64,000 bases of DNA from Rhodopseudomonas boonkerdii (GTDB lineage Bacteria; Pseudomonadota; Alphaproteobacteria; Rhizobiales; Xanthobacteraceae): the NCBI RefSeq assembly GCF_021184025.1, contig NZ_CP036537.1, positions 4,092,001 through 4,156,000 of the forward strand, written 5' to 3'. Of the stretch, positions 45,464 to 54,061 are shown piece after piece (position 1 is the first letter of the stretch; every line of letters begins with the position of its first letter). A program made the position numbers and the translations under genes. The notes under the pieces are model-generated. The model made no database searches, was not told where the DNA came from, and saw only the letters and a list, made by a program, of their open reading frames with translations.

Positions 45464-48400
45464 GCGGTTTCCCTCGCGATTGTCTTGGTATCCATCAATT
45501 CGGAAATCAGATGCTGGGCGCTGTTGGAGCGCGGTGTCCACAGTCCGCGACGGATTGCTTCGGCGAAGCGGGCCGCTGTTTCCTGCAAGGCCGCAGGATT
45601 GACCGACGCCATGAAATCGCGAACAGTGTCATTCTCCAGATAAGCCGAGAACAACTGATCGAAATGGTGATTGCCGACCGCATCCGTCGAGGCGGCAAAG
45701 CCGAACAGATAGTCAACCGTGGCGGCGATCTCGAAGGCGCCCTTGTAGCCATGCCGCATCACGCCACTGATCCATTTTGGATTGGCGCCGCGACCGCGCA
45801 CCACGCGCGAGATCTCATGGGCCAGGGAACGCGCGATCGGCGCTTCCGGACGGGACGTATCGACATGCGCCACTCGCGGCGCAGAACCTTTGAGCGTCTG
45901 CACCGTGGCCGCAAGCCCGCCGATGAATTGATAGTAATCGTCGGAGTCGAGAACATCGTGTTCGCGATTGTCCTGCGCTTGCGCCACGAGATCGACGGCC
46001 TTCAAACGCTCGGCGAACTCACCACGCGCGTCATCGCCCTCCTGGCCGCTGCCATAAGCATAGCCACCCCAATCGAGATAGACGTTGGCGATGTCAGCGC
46101 GATTATTCCAGCCGCCTTCATCCATCAGCGCCTGCAAGCCCGCACCGTAAGCGCCGGGCCTGGAGCCGAAAACGCGCCGCATCGCCTGTCGCCGCGCCGT
46201 CTCGCAATTTACGCCACCGGCTTCGAGCGTTCGCGCGCGTGCCCGGACATTCGCAGCGATGGGATTGGCATCATCGGGCTCGTCGAGTTCGGCCACCGCG
46301 CTGACGGCGGAACCGATAATGTCCATCTGCGCCGGAAAAGCATCGCGAAACAGGCCGGAAACGCGGAACGTCACATCCACGCGCGGCCGCTTCAGTTCGG
46401 ATAACGGTGTAATCGCAAAGCCGGTGACGCGGCCCGACGTCTCTTCCCAGACAGGACGCGCGCCGATCAATGCCAACGCCTGCGCGACATCGTCGCCGCC
46501 GGTGCGCATATTCGCCGTTCCCCATGCCGAGAGAGCAATGCTGCGCGGCCACTCGCCGACATCCTGCCAATAGGCTTCGACCAGCCGCTCGGCCGCGAGC
46601 TGGCCGATGCGCCAGGCCGATGGCGTCGGCACGGCGCGGACATCGACAGCAAAGAAATTGCGGCCGGTCGGCAGTACATCGGGTCGCCCGCGCGTCGGCG
46701 CTCCGGATGGACCTGGGCGCACGAAGCAGCCATCGAGGCCTCTGAGAAACGCGGCCATCTCGGCATCGCCGCAGGCATCGATGGCCGGGCGGAGGGATTG
46801 TTCGATCCAGCCGAGCACTTGCGCCGCACGCGTCCAGCTCGCGTCGCTGACGATTTCGCCGGCGACCAGTTTCAATGCCAGCGCCTCGATGCGCTCGATC
46901 GTATCCCCTGTGGTCCGCCACGGTGCAACAGACATCTCATCCAGCACCTTCGGTCGCGGACCGCGATAGTCATTGGCCATTTCGCGCGTGAGCGGATCGA
47001 AGCTGCCCAGCCCGAGATCGAGCGCCAGCGCACGATGCAGCGAAGCATCTTGCGCACGAATATCCGAACGCGGCAAGCGCGCGATGGAGACGAGAAGATC
47101 GTTGCGCTGCGCCTCCTCCGGCCTGCGGCCGAAGATATGCAGGCCGTCACGGATCTGCATTTCCTTGAGATCGCAGAGATGCGCATCGAGCGCACGCAGG
47201 GCTTCATGGGTCGGCGTGTCGCGACCAATATCGACGTCGCTATCGAGCTGCTGGGCGCGGGCGAAGGACAAGATGTCCTCGGCAATGACCGTTGCGCGCT
47301 TGGGATCGAGATCGCTGGCGACAGCATATTCATCGACCAGGCTTTCGAGACGCGCGAGATCGTCATGCAGTTCGGCACGCGTCATCGGCGGCGTCAAGTG
47401 ATCGACGATGACGGCGGAGGCACGGCGCTTGGCCTGGATGCCTTCGCCGGGATCGTTGACGATGAAGGGATAGAGATGCGGCAACGGGCCGAGGATCGCA
47501 TCGGGTAGGCATTCGGTCGAAAGGCCGGTGCTCTTGCCGGGCAACCATTCGAGATTGCCGTGCTTGCCCACATGCGCGACCGCATGCACCTCGAATTCCT
47601 GCCGGAGCCAGAGATAGAAAGCCAGATAGTGATGCGGCGGAACCAGATCGGGATCGTGATAGGTGCTCTTGGGATCAATGTTGTAGCCACGCGCCGGCTG
47701 CACGCCGACGACGATATTGCCGAAGCGATGCAAGCCCAGACGAAAGGCGCCACCGCTCACATGCGGATCGCTGGCAGCATCGCCCCAACGCGCATGAACA
47801 GCGATGCGTACATTCGCCGGTAACCCAGCAAAGGCATCGCAATAATCAGCGAGCGGCCATGTGACGCCGCCGCTGCGCGCCGCGCGGTCCTGCAGCGCGT
47901 TGGTCGGCCCCTGCTGAAGCAGATTCATCATTGCTGCCGATGTCGCCGGCGCATTCGCTGCGTCATAGCCTGCACCTTGCATCGCAGCGATGATGTCGAC
48001 GAGACTCTCCGGTGTGTCGAGACCAACGCCGTTGGCAAGCCGGCCGTCGCGGTTTGGATAATTGGCGAGGATCAGCGCAATGCGACGTCCAGCGATCTCC
48101 GTGCGGCGCAGTCGGACCCAGGCGCACGCCAGATCAGCGGCAGCGTCGATGCGATCCGGTACCGGCTTCAGCAGCGTGGGCGTAAAACCGCCATCGCTTT
48201 TGTCGCGCTCCTTGAACGCGATGACCTTCGCAAAGATACGGCCATCGACCTCGGGCAGCACCACATGCATCGCGAGATCGCGGGGATTGAGCCCGCGCGA
48301 CGAAGCTTGCCAGCTCGCATGCGAGATGCCGGCCTGCGCCACCTGCAGCACCGGACAGCCGGATGCAGAGAGCACACCGGCATCATCATGGGCCGTCGCC

Positions 48401-49176
48401 GTGGCGAAGGCGGTGGCATTAACGATCACTTCGGGCGGAAACGCCGCCAGAGCCCCGCGCAAGAAGGCAACGGAGCGTTCGTCCTTGAGACTGGTGACAT
48501 AGAGACAGACCGGATTGAGGCCGCGCGCATCCAGCGCATCGCGCAACGCCGCGATCGCAGCCGTGTCGCCACCCGCAACCAAAGCGCGATAAAAAATCAC
48601 CACCGCATTCGGTCGCTCGTCGTTCACTGGTGCCTGCGGCCAGAATCCGGCAGACGGCATGGGCCGCGCTGCAGGCGGCTTGTCGCCCTGCCCGATCAGA
48701 TGCGCAGCATAGCGCAGCGCCAGGGTAGCATTCTCGACACCGCCCTCGCTGCAATAGCGCCATAGCGCATGGGTCGCATCGGCATCGAGCGTGCCGCGGG
48801 CGGCAAGCTCGGTGTTCCAATCCATCTCGCCGGGAATGCAGGCAAACAGCGCCCCGCGGGCGATGGCATCGCTGCGGAGGCTCTCGACCCCATGGGGCCA
48901 GTAGCTGATCCCGCCAAGCATGCGCACCAGCACGATCTTCGCCCGCGCGAGGGTACGTTCGACATAGAGATCGACCGAGGCGGGATGGCCAAGCGCAAGG
49001 AGATTGGTCAGCCTGACGCTCGGAAAGTCATCGGGCAGGCTCGCATGCGCCGCGCCGAAAGCGGCGAGATCGCTGTCCGCCGCCGACAGCATGACGATAT
49101 CGGCACTGTCCTGCCCGAGATCGCGGGCGACGTCACCGTCATCGATGCTGCCGGAGGTGTCGAGCTTGAGATGCAT
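45460..49176 (-). CDS. cobN: Aerobic cobaltochelatase subunit CobN
   Basis: Protein of 1238 residues, in the family range. It inserts cobalt into hydrogenobyrinic acid a,c-diamide together with CobS and CobT chelatase subunits (not in this window). Landmarks are VLVRMLGGISYWPHGVESLR near residue 82, LILANYPNRDGRLANGVGLD, the metal-site-like HVGKHGNLEWLPGKSTGLS, and GGDDVAQALALIGARPVWEE, ending AIRRGLWTPRSNSAQHLISE. Its presence indicates the aerobic B12 route. It follows cobW after an extragenic repeat of about 130 bp. Confidence 0.95.
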   Translation of the reverse strand: MHLKLDTSGSIDDGDVARDLGQDSADIVMLSAADSDLAAFGAAHASLPDDFPSVRLTNLLALGHPASVDLYVERTLARAKIVLVRMLGGISYWPHGVESLRSDAIARGALFACIPGEMDWNTELAARGTLDADATHALWRYCSEGGVENATLALRYAAHLIGQGDKPPAARPMPSAGFWPQAPVNDERPNAVVIFYRALVAGGDTAAIAALRDALDARGLNPVCLYVTSLKDERSVAFLRGALAAFPPEVIVNATAFATATAHDDAGVLSASGCPVLQVAQAGISHASWQASSRGLNPRDLAMHVVLPEVDGRIFAKVIAFKERDKSDGGFTPTLLKPVPDRIDAAADLACAWVRLRRTEIAGRRIALILANYPNRDGRLANGVGLDTPESLVDIIAAMQGAGYDAANAPATSAAMMNLLQQGPTNALQDRAARSGGVTWPLADYCDAFAGLPANVRIAVHARWGDAASDPHVSGGAFRLGLHRFGNIVVGVQPARGYNIDPKSTYHDPDLVPPHHYLAFYLWLRQEFEVHAVAHVGKHGNLEWLPGKSTGLSTECLPDAILGPLPHLYPFIVNDPGEGIQAKRRASAVIVDHLTPPMTRAELHDDLARLESLVDEYAVASDLDPKRATVIAEDILSFARAQQLDSDVDIGRDTPTHEALRALDAHLCDLKEMQIRDGLHIFGRRPEEAQRNDLLVSIARLPRSDIRAQDASLHRALALDLGLGSFDPLTREMANDYRGPRPKVLDEMSVAPWRTTGDTIERIEALALKLVAGEIVSDASWTRAAQVLGWIEQSLRPAIDACGDAEMAAFLRGLDGCFVRPGPSGAPTRGRPDVLPTGRNFFAVDVRAVPTPSAWRIGQLAAERLVEAYWQDVGEWPRSIALSAWGTANMRTGGDDVAQALALIGARPVWEETSGRVTGFAITPLSELKRPRVDVTFRVSGLFRDAFPAQMDIIGSAVSAVAELDEPDDANPIAANVRARARTLEAGGVNCETARRQAMRRVFGSRPGAYGAGLQALMDEGGWNNRADIANVYLDWGGYAYGSGQEGDDARGEFAERLKAVDLVAQAQDNREHDVLDSDDYYQFIGGLAATVQTLKGSAPRVAHVDTSRPEAPIARSLAHEISRVVRGRGANPKWISGVMRHGYKGAFEIAATVDYLFGFAASTDAVGNHHFDQLFSAYLENDTVRDFMASVNPAALQETAARFAEAIRRGLWTPRSNSAQHLISELMDTKTIARETA

Positions 49177-49216
49177 GCGATGTTGTGCGCCTTCCTGTTA
49201 CACACGGACAGTAGTT

Positions 49217-49349
49217 CTCCCTCCCCCTTGTGGGGAGGGTCGGGGTGGGGGTCCACACGTGACGTCGGCGTGTGTGGAGAAACCCCACCCGTCCAGCCTT
49301 CGGCCGGCCACCCTCCCCACCGCGCGGCTACGCCGCTTGGGGGAGGGAA
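49217..49349. repeat. Extragenic repeat with CTCCCC/GGGGAGG arms (copy 2)
   Basis: CTCCCTCCCCCTTGTGGGGAGG at its left half and CACCCTCCCCACC ... CTTGGGGGAGGG at its right half give nested palindromes. It contains the GGGGTGGGGGTCCAC and GTGGAGAAACCCCACCCGTC blocks shared with copy 1 at 22556-22737. It interrupts the cob operon between cobW and cobN. Confidence 0.7.
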
Positions 49350-49354
49350 AAGAA

Positions 49355-50368
49355 TTAGCCCGCCAGCGCTTTTCGCGCGGCGTCGGCGTCAAAGCCCTTC
49401 AAGCCGATCACCACGAGATGTTCGGGATGGCTCACATCGGGGCGGGCGAAAGCGAGATCGACGCGGGCGCCGACCGCCTGCACCACGACCGGTGCCGGCT
49501 TGTCGGCGATGCGGGCATGGCCCTTCACGCGCAGCACGCCGTCGAGGCCGAGCGCATCGTTGACGCGGGCGCGCATGCTGTCGAGATCAATCGCCGCGGT
49601 CGGCTTGATGACGATGCTGTCGAAATCGTCGTGATCGTGTTCCTCTTCCTCGCCGTGATGACCAACGCGCGCGGCCATGTCGTCCTCGGCGGCGGCGTTG
49701 AGGCCGATCAGCACTTTTGGTGCGAGGTCCCCCTTGGAGCGGACAATACCGACACCGGCGCGCAGCTCGGCCTTCAGCTTGGTCTCGATCTCGGCGAGCT
49801 GCTCGGCGCTGACGAGATCGCTCTTGGACAGCACCACGAGATCAGCACAAGCGAGCTGGTCCTCAAACACTTCCTCGATCGGATCGTCATGCTCGATGCC
49901 TTCATCGGCAGCGCGCTGTTCGGCGAGCGCATGTTCATCCAGCGTGATACGGCCTTCGGACAGCGCTAGCGCATCGACCACGGTGACGACACCGTCAACA
50001 GTCGCGCGGGTCTTCACCGCGGGCCAGGCAAACGCCTTCAGCAGCGGCTGCGGCAGCGCGAGGCCGGAGGTCTCGATCACGATGGCGTCGAGGGGACGCT
50101 CGCGCAACAGCAGCGTTTCCATGGTCGGCACGAAATCATCGGCCACGGTACAGCAGATACAGCCATTGGTGAGTTCGACGATATCGCCGGGTGCACAGGC
50201 TTTGGCCGCGCATTCCTCGACGAGGCCGCCGTCAAAGCCTGCATCGCCGAATTCATTGACGATGACGGCGATACGGCGGCCATCGGCCTGCGTCAGCAGC
50301 GAGCGAAGCAGCGTGGTCTTGCCCGCGCCGAGAAAACCGGTGAGGACAGTGACGGGAACGCGGGACAT
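49355..50368 (-). CDS. cobW: Cobalamin biosynthesis GTPase CobW (G3E family)
   Basis: Protein of 337 residues. P-loop TGFLGAGKTTLLRSLL near residues 10-25, the metal-binding C70-I-C72-C73 (NGCICCTV) and a His/Glu/Asp-rich loop (HHGEEEEHDHDDFD). A C-terminal CobW domain begins around residue 255. It is a cytoplasmic metallochaperone proposed to deliver cobalt to the CobN chelatase, fitting its position just upstream of cobN. It starts directly before the cobU stop region with no gap. Confidence 0.94.
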   Translation of the reverse strand: MSRVPVTVLTGFLGAGKTTLLRSLLTQADGRRIAVIVNEFGDAGFDGGLVEECAAKACAPGDIVELTNGCICCTVADDFVPTMETLLLRERPLDAIVIETSGLALPQPLLKAFAWPAVKTRATVDGVVTVVDALALSEGRITLDEHALAEQRAADEGIEHDDPIEEVFEDQLACADLVVLSKSDLVSAEQLAEIETKLKAELRAGVGIVRSKGDLAPKVLIGLNAAAEDDMAARVGHHGEEEEHDHDDFDSIVIKPTAAIDLDSMRARVNDALGLDGVLRVKGHARIADKPAPVVVQAVGARVDLAFARPDVSHPEHLVVIGLKGFDADAARKALAG

Positions 50369-50899
50369 TCAGATCTCCTGAAAACGCTTGAGCCAAAGAG
50401 GAAGGCCGGCAGCGACGAAAACGACATTGTTCACGGCGGCAGCGATGGTCTGATTGAGGCGGCCCTGGGCATCGCGGAAGGCGCGGCCGACCGGTGTCTC
50501 CGGCACGAGGCAGAGACCGACTTCATTGGAGACGAACACGATGGGATAACGCGAGACATCGAGGAAGCGCACCAGGCGCTTCGCCTCGACCTCGGGATCG
50601 CGCTCGGCCATCATCACATTGGAGAGCCAGAGTGTGAGGCAATCGACGAGGATGACGCGGCCGATGGTCGATTCCCGCGTGAGCGTATCCACCAGCGCCA
50701 GCGGTTCCTCGATGGTGATCCAGTTTTCGCCGCGCTGCTTGCGATGCTGGGCAATGCGAGCCTGCATCTCGTCATCGCCGGCAGAGGCGGTGGCGAGATA
50801 GACTTTCGTGAGATTCATCTCACCGATCAGCCGCTCGGCAAATGCCGATTTGCCGGAGCGCGCGCCGCCGAGAACGAGCGTGGTACCGAGCGAGGTCAT
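50369..50899 (-). CDS. cobU: Adenosylcobinamide kinase/guanylyltransferase
   Basis: Protein of 176 residues (CobP in P. denitrificans). P-loop GGARSGKS at 11-18, then [20 protein letters not shown] and [15 protein letters not shown] with the guanylylated histidine expected in the HR(K) segment, and [19 protein letters not shown]. It activates adenosylcobinamide to the GDP form used by CobS. The start at 50899 lies in an ATGA overlap with the DUF1636 stop. Confidence 0.94.
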   Translation of the reverse strand: MTSLGTTLVLGGARSGKSAFAERLIGEMNLTKVYLATASAGDDEMQARIAQHRKQRGENWITIEEPLALVDTLTRESTIGRVILVDCLTLWLSNVMMAERDPEVEAKRLVRFLDVSRYPIVFVSNEVGLCLVPETPVGRAFRDAQGRLNQTIAAAVNNVVFVAAGLPLWLKRFQEI

Positions 50900-51342
50900 T
50901 TCGGCGCCCTTCCATCCCCAGGCGACCAGCGCAGCGGGGGCACGCGCGCCACCATGCCCTTGCGCAGCACATCGGCGCGCTCGCGCCAAGGCACGAGGCC
51001 ATAGTCGGATTTCTGGTAGGACTGCACGAAGGACGCGACGGCGTCGGGACCGGTCTCAGGCACGAGATCGCCGAACAGAAACGTGTAACCGTCCTGGCTG
51101 GTCACAGCGACCGTCGTCGGCCGCTTGCACACGCTGAGACACTGAACGGGGCGCACCATCACGGCGACATCGCGTTCATCCAGTACAGCCGTCACGGCCT
51201 CCAACATCGCTGGCCCGACCACGACACCGTCAGCTGCCTTGCAATTCACGCAGATACTGACGACGACCGGCGCTGAAGGCAGCGGACGCGGCAGTTCGGT
51301 CACCATAGAGTCGTCAGGCAAGGTCGATGCGTTGCGATCCAT
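50896..51342 (-). CDS. DUF1636 ferredoxin-like metal-binding protein
   Basis: Protein of 148 residues. Four cysteines in two pairs, C31/C34 ([11 protein letters not shown]) and C68/C72 ([10 protein letters not shown]), sit in a thioredoxin-like fold as in [2Fe-2S] ferredoxins. The family (DUF1636) is regularly found first in cobalamin-regulated operons with CobW, and a cobalt- or redox-related role is suspected but unproven. It is the first gene after the minus-strand riboswitch. A GTG at 51345 directly precedes the chosen ATG. Confidence 0.82.
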   Translation of the reverse strand: MDRNASTLPDDSMVTELPRPLPSAPVVVSICVNCKAADGVVVGPAMLEAVTAVLDERDVAVMVRPVQCLSVCKRPTTVAVTSQDGYTFLFGDLVPETGPDAVASFVQSYQKSDYGLVPWRERADVLRKGMVARVPPLRWSPGDGRAPK

Positions 51343-51445
51343 CACGGGCTCAAATCAGGCGAGCTTTGTTGGGTCGCGCGGATGCTGCCATCCACTCGCT
51401 CCCGTCCGGTGCACCCCGCCCCGACGACACCTCCAAAGCACAATG

Positions 51446-51615
51446 CGTGACGGCAGGTCTCCTGGCTCGCGAGTCGGCGCCCGCTGCCGCCTTCCCAGAA
51501 ACTCCCCTATCGGGAACTCCCAGTGGCACCGGCGCGGGCTCATCGCTTACAGTTGCGGGGGCAGCGCCGGTATCGCACCGGCTTCCCTTTTCACCTTCCT
51601 CTCGGAAGGACCATC
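51446..51615 (-). promoter_or_regulatory. Cobalamin riboswitch leading the DUF1636-cobU-cobW-cobN-cobO-cobQ operon
   Basis: Read on the minus strand: GGAAGGTGAAAAGGGAAGCC, then GGCGCTGCCCCCGCAACTGTAAGC, GTGCCACTGGGAG, GGGAAGGCGG and the B12 box GAGCCAGGAGACCTGCC at 51452-51468. It ends about 100 nt before the DUF1636 start. It should repress the operon when adenosylcobalamin is plentiful. The DNA lies in the gap shared with divergent cobT, which is not under this switch. Confidence 0.95.
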
Positions 51616-51695
51616 GCGGCGGACGCTATCTGCAGCCACCGCCCGGGTCAACCATAGCCGGAACCGCCTGCCCGCGGTTGACCGGAAGGCGGCGA

Positions 51696-52781
51696 ATGCG
51701 CCAGACAGACGGCCAAAGGAACCTGCATTTGACCTCTCTCAGCCCCATCTGGCGCCCCCCGGCCGTCGCGCCCCTCGATCCCGCCACCGAGGTCATCCTG
51801 CGCGCGGTCATCGATGGCAAGGCCAAGCCGCCGGGTTCGCTCGGACGAATCGAAGAACTGGCGATCCAGCTTGGCATGATCCGCCATCCCGGCGAGCCAC
51901 GCGGGGAGAAAGCCGTGCTGCTGGTCTTCGCCGGCGATCACGGGCTCGTGGCCGAGGGCGTGTCACAATATCCGTCAGACGTCACCGTCGCGATGGTGAT
52001 GACCTATCTGGCCGGCCGCGCCAGCGCCAATGCGTTTGCCAAGGCCAATGGCATTGATGTGCGCGTCATCGATATCGGCGTGGCTTCAGAACTGCCGGTG
52101 CGTCCCGGCTTGATCGACGCCAAGGTGCGCATGGGGACCGCGAATGCGGCGCGCGAACCGGCGATGACGCCGGAGCAAGCAGCCGATGCGCTGAACCGCG
52201 GGATGCGCATCGCCATCGGCGAGATCAAGGCTGGCGCCGACATCCTCGCGCTCGGCGAAATGGGCATCGGTAACACGGCGTCCTCTGCATTGCTGGCACA
52301 TCGCCTCGCACCGGCATCGCTCGGTGATTGCATCGGCATCGGCGCCGGACAGGACGATGCCGGCATGAACCGTAAGCGTGCAGCCATCGAGATGGCAGCG
52401 GGGCGCAGCGATGCCAGCGCACCGCTCGATGTGCTGGCCGAATTCGGCGGCCTCGAAATCGCAGGCATGGCCGGCGCTGTGCTGGGGGCGGCATTACAGC
52501 GACGGCCGGTGATTGTCGACGGCTTCATTTCCAGTGTCGCCGCCCTGCTCGCCACCCGGCTCTGCCCGGAGGCACGCGGCTATTGCGTGTTCGCACATCG
52601 CTCCGCAGAACGCGGACATGACCTCGTATTGAAAGCGCTCGATGCGAAGCCGCTGCTCGATCTCGGCCTCAGGCTTGGCGAAGGCACCGGCGCATTGCTC
52701 GCCGTTCCACTCGTGCGCGCCGCTGCACGGCTGCTGACTGACGTCGCCAGCCTCGACGATGTACTGGCCGGGCGCATCTAG
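51696..52781 (+). CDS. cobT: Nicotinate-nucleotide-dimethylbenzimidazole phosphoribosyltransferase
   Basis: Protein of 361 residues that makes alpha-ribazole phosphate for the lower ligand (CobU in P. denitrificans naming). Signatures are AKPPGSLGRIEELAIQLG, LVFAGDHGLVAEGVSQYPSD, LALGEMGIGNTASSALLAHR, GIGAGQDDAGMNRKR and the catalytic glutamate region LRLGEGTGALLAVPLV. Two starts fit: the ATG at 51696 with GGAAGG upstream, and a TTG at 51729 with AAGGA. The ATG is kept. It is followed directly by cobS. Confidence 0.93.
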   Translation: MRQTDGQRNLHLTSLSPIWRPPAVAPLDPATEVILRAVIDGKAKPPGSLGRIEELAIQLGMIRHPGEPRGEKAVLLVFAGDHGLVAEGVSQYPSDVTVAMVMTYLAGRASANAFAKANGIDVRVIDIGVASELPVRPGLIDAKVRMGTANAAREPAMTPEQAADALNRGMRIAIGEIKAGADILALGEMGIGNTASSALLAHRLAPASLGDCIGIGAGQDDAGMNRKRAAIEMAAGRSDASAPLDVLAEFGGLEIAGMAGAVLGAALQRRPVIVDGFISSVAALLATRLCPEARGYCVFAHRSAERGHDLVLKALDAKPLLDLGLRLGEGTGALLAVPLVRAAARLLTDVASLDDVLAGRI

Positions 52782-53546
52782 ATGACGCCGGATCCGCATC
52801 TGCTCAATGCGATCCGCTTTCTGACGGTGCTGCCAACGCCGCGTTCCGACGGCACGCCCGCACCCGACTGGCTGGCCCGCGCGATGAAATATTTTCCGCT
52901 TGTCGGCGCGGGCATCGGACTTGCGTCAGCAAGTGTCTTCGTCGTCGGATGTCAAATCTGGTCGCCGCTGATCGGTGCCATTCTCGCCATTGCGGCGAGC
53001 ATGGTCCTGACCAGCGCCCTGCATGAAGACGGCCTTGCCGACACCATCGATGCCTTCGGCGGCGGCTGGACCGTGGAAAAGCGCCTCGCCATCATGAAGG
53101 ACAGCCGCATCGGCACTTATGGTGCGTTGGCGCTGGGAATCGGATGCGCGCTGCGTATTACTGCGCTCACGATGCTGCCGATATGGACCGGCGCGACCGC
53201 GCTGATCGCGATGCATGCGGCAGCACGCGCGATGCCGGCCTTCGTGATGAATCGCCTCGCTTATTCCGGCGACACGGCGGCCATGAAAGTGAGTTACATC
53301 GAAACGCCGGTGCGCAGCGAGGAGATGGCGTTTCTGCTCGTCACCGCTGCGCTGGCTGCCATTCCGCTGGCACTCATCTCGTTCAAGTCGGTTGTGATCG
53401 GCCTGCTGCTCGGCGGCCTGCTCGGCGCCATGCTCGCAGGCTGGGCGAAGCGCGCGATCGGCGGCTACACCGGCGATGTGCTCGGCGCCATCGAGCAACT
53501 GTTCGAAATCGGCTTCCTGCTCGGCATTGCCGCCGTGTTCAGATAG
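52782..53546 (+). CDS. cobS: Adenosylcobinamide-GDP ribazoletransferase (CobS/CobV)
   Basis: Protein of 254 residues with about six membrane spans that joins alpha-ribazole to adenosylcobinamide-GDP, the last step of cobalamin assembly. AIRFLTVLPTPRSDGTPAPD, the acidic motif LHEDGLADTIDAFGGGWTVE and KRLAIMKDSRIGTYGALALG are diagnostic. The ATG follows the cobT stop without a gap. Its 3' end overlaps the convergent phosphatase-like gene by 8 bp. Confidence 0.94.
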   Translation: MTPDPHLLNAIRFLTVLPTPRSDGTPAPDWLARAMKYFPLVGAGIGLASASVFVVGCQIWSPLIGAILAIAASMVLTSALHEDGLADTIDAFGGGWTVEKRLAIMKDSRIGTYGALALGIGCALRITALTMLPIWTGATALIAMHAAARAMPAFVMNRLAYSGDTAAMKVSYIETPVRSEEMAFLLVTAALAAIPLALISFKSVVIGLLLGGLLGAMLAGWAKRAIGGYTGDVLGAIEQLFEIGFLLGIAAVFR

Positions 53547-54051
53547 GCCAGCGCAACGGCAACTGATACGGCTTGCCCTCAGCCGTCTCCGCACCGCGGC
53601 CGATGCGCGCGATGGCCTCGTTCATGCGGCCATCGCGGCCCAGCATCTCGTCGGCCAGTTTCACCATCAATCTGTTCGGCGTCACATAGGGCGAACGACG
53701 CCGCAGTTCATCGGCGATCTCGGCCTCGTAACCTGGATTACGGTCGCAAGCGATCGCATAGGCTGCAGCGCTCGAACGGCTGACGCCCGCCCAGCAATGA
53801 ACCAGCAATGCGCGATCCCCCGCGGCCCCTCTGCCGAAGTCGAGAATGGCCTGCATGACATCGGCATCAGGTGCAATCAGGCCCGGAGACAGCTCTACGA
53901 TGTCGTGAAACGATAACTGCACGTGCCGCTCGCGCGCAAACCCGCTCCAGTCTTGCGTTGCCGCGCTCGGAGACAGCAGCGTTAGCAGATCGAAACGCTG
54001 GAGCGATGCTGTGAGCTCCGGGAGGCCACTCAGCGAGCAGACATGGATCAT
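53539..54051 (-). CDS. Tyrosine phosphatase-like protein
   Basis: Protein of 170 residues. The Cys-based phosphatase loop HCWAGVSRS has C86 and R92 in the CX5R spacing. The preceding HVQLSFHDIVELSPGLIAPD holds possible general-acid aspartates. It is a compact dual-specificity/PTP-like domain without signal peptide. The start at 54051 (MIHVCSLSGLPELTASL) is chosen because the fold begins there. It lies 10 bp after the M20 hydrolase gene. The substrate is unknown, and nothing ties it to B12 except position. Confidence 0.78.
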   Translation of the reverse strand: MIHVCSLSGLPELTASLQRFDLLTLLSPSAATQDWSGFARERHVQLSFHDIVELSPGLIAPDADVMQAILDFGRGAAGDRALLVHCWAGVSRSSAAAYAIACDRNPGYEAEIADELRRRSPYVTPNRLMVKLADEMLGRDGRMNEAIARIGRGAETAEGKPYQLPLRWPI

Positions 54052-54061
54052 TGCGAGACGC

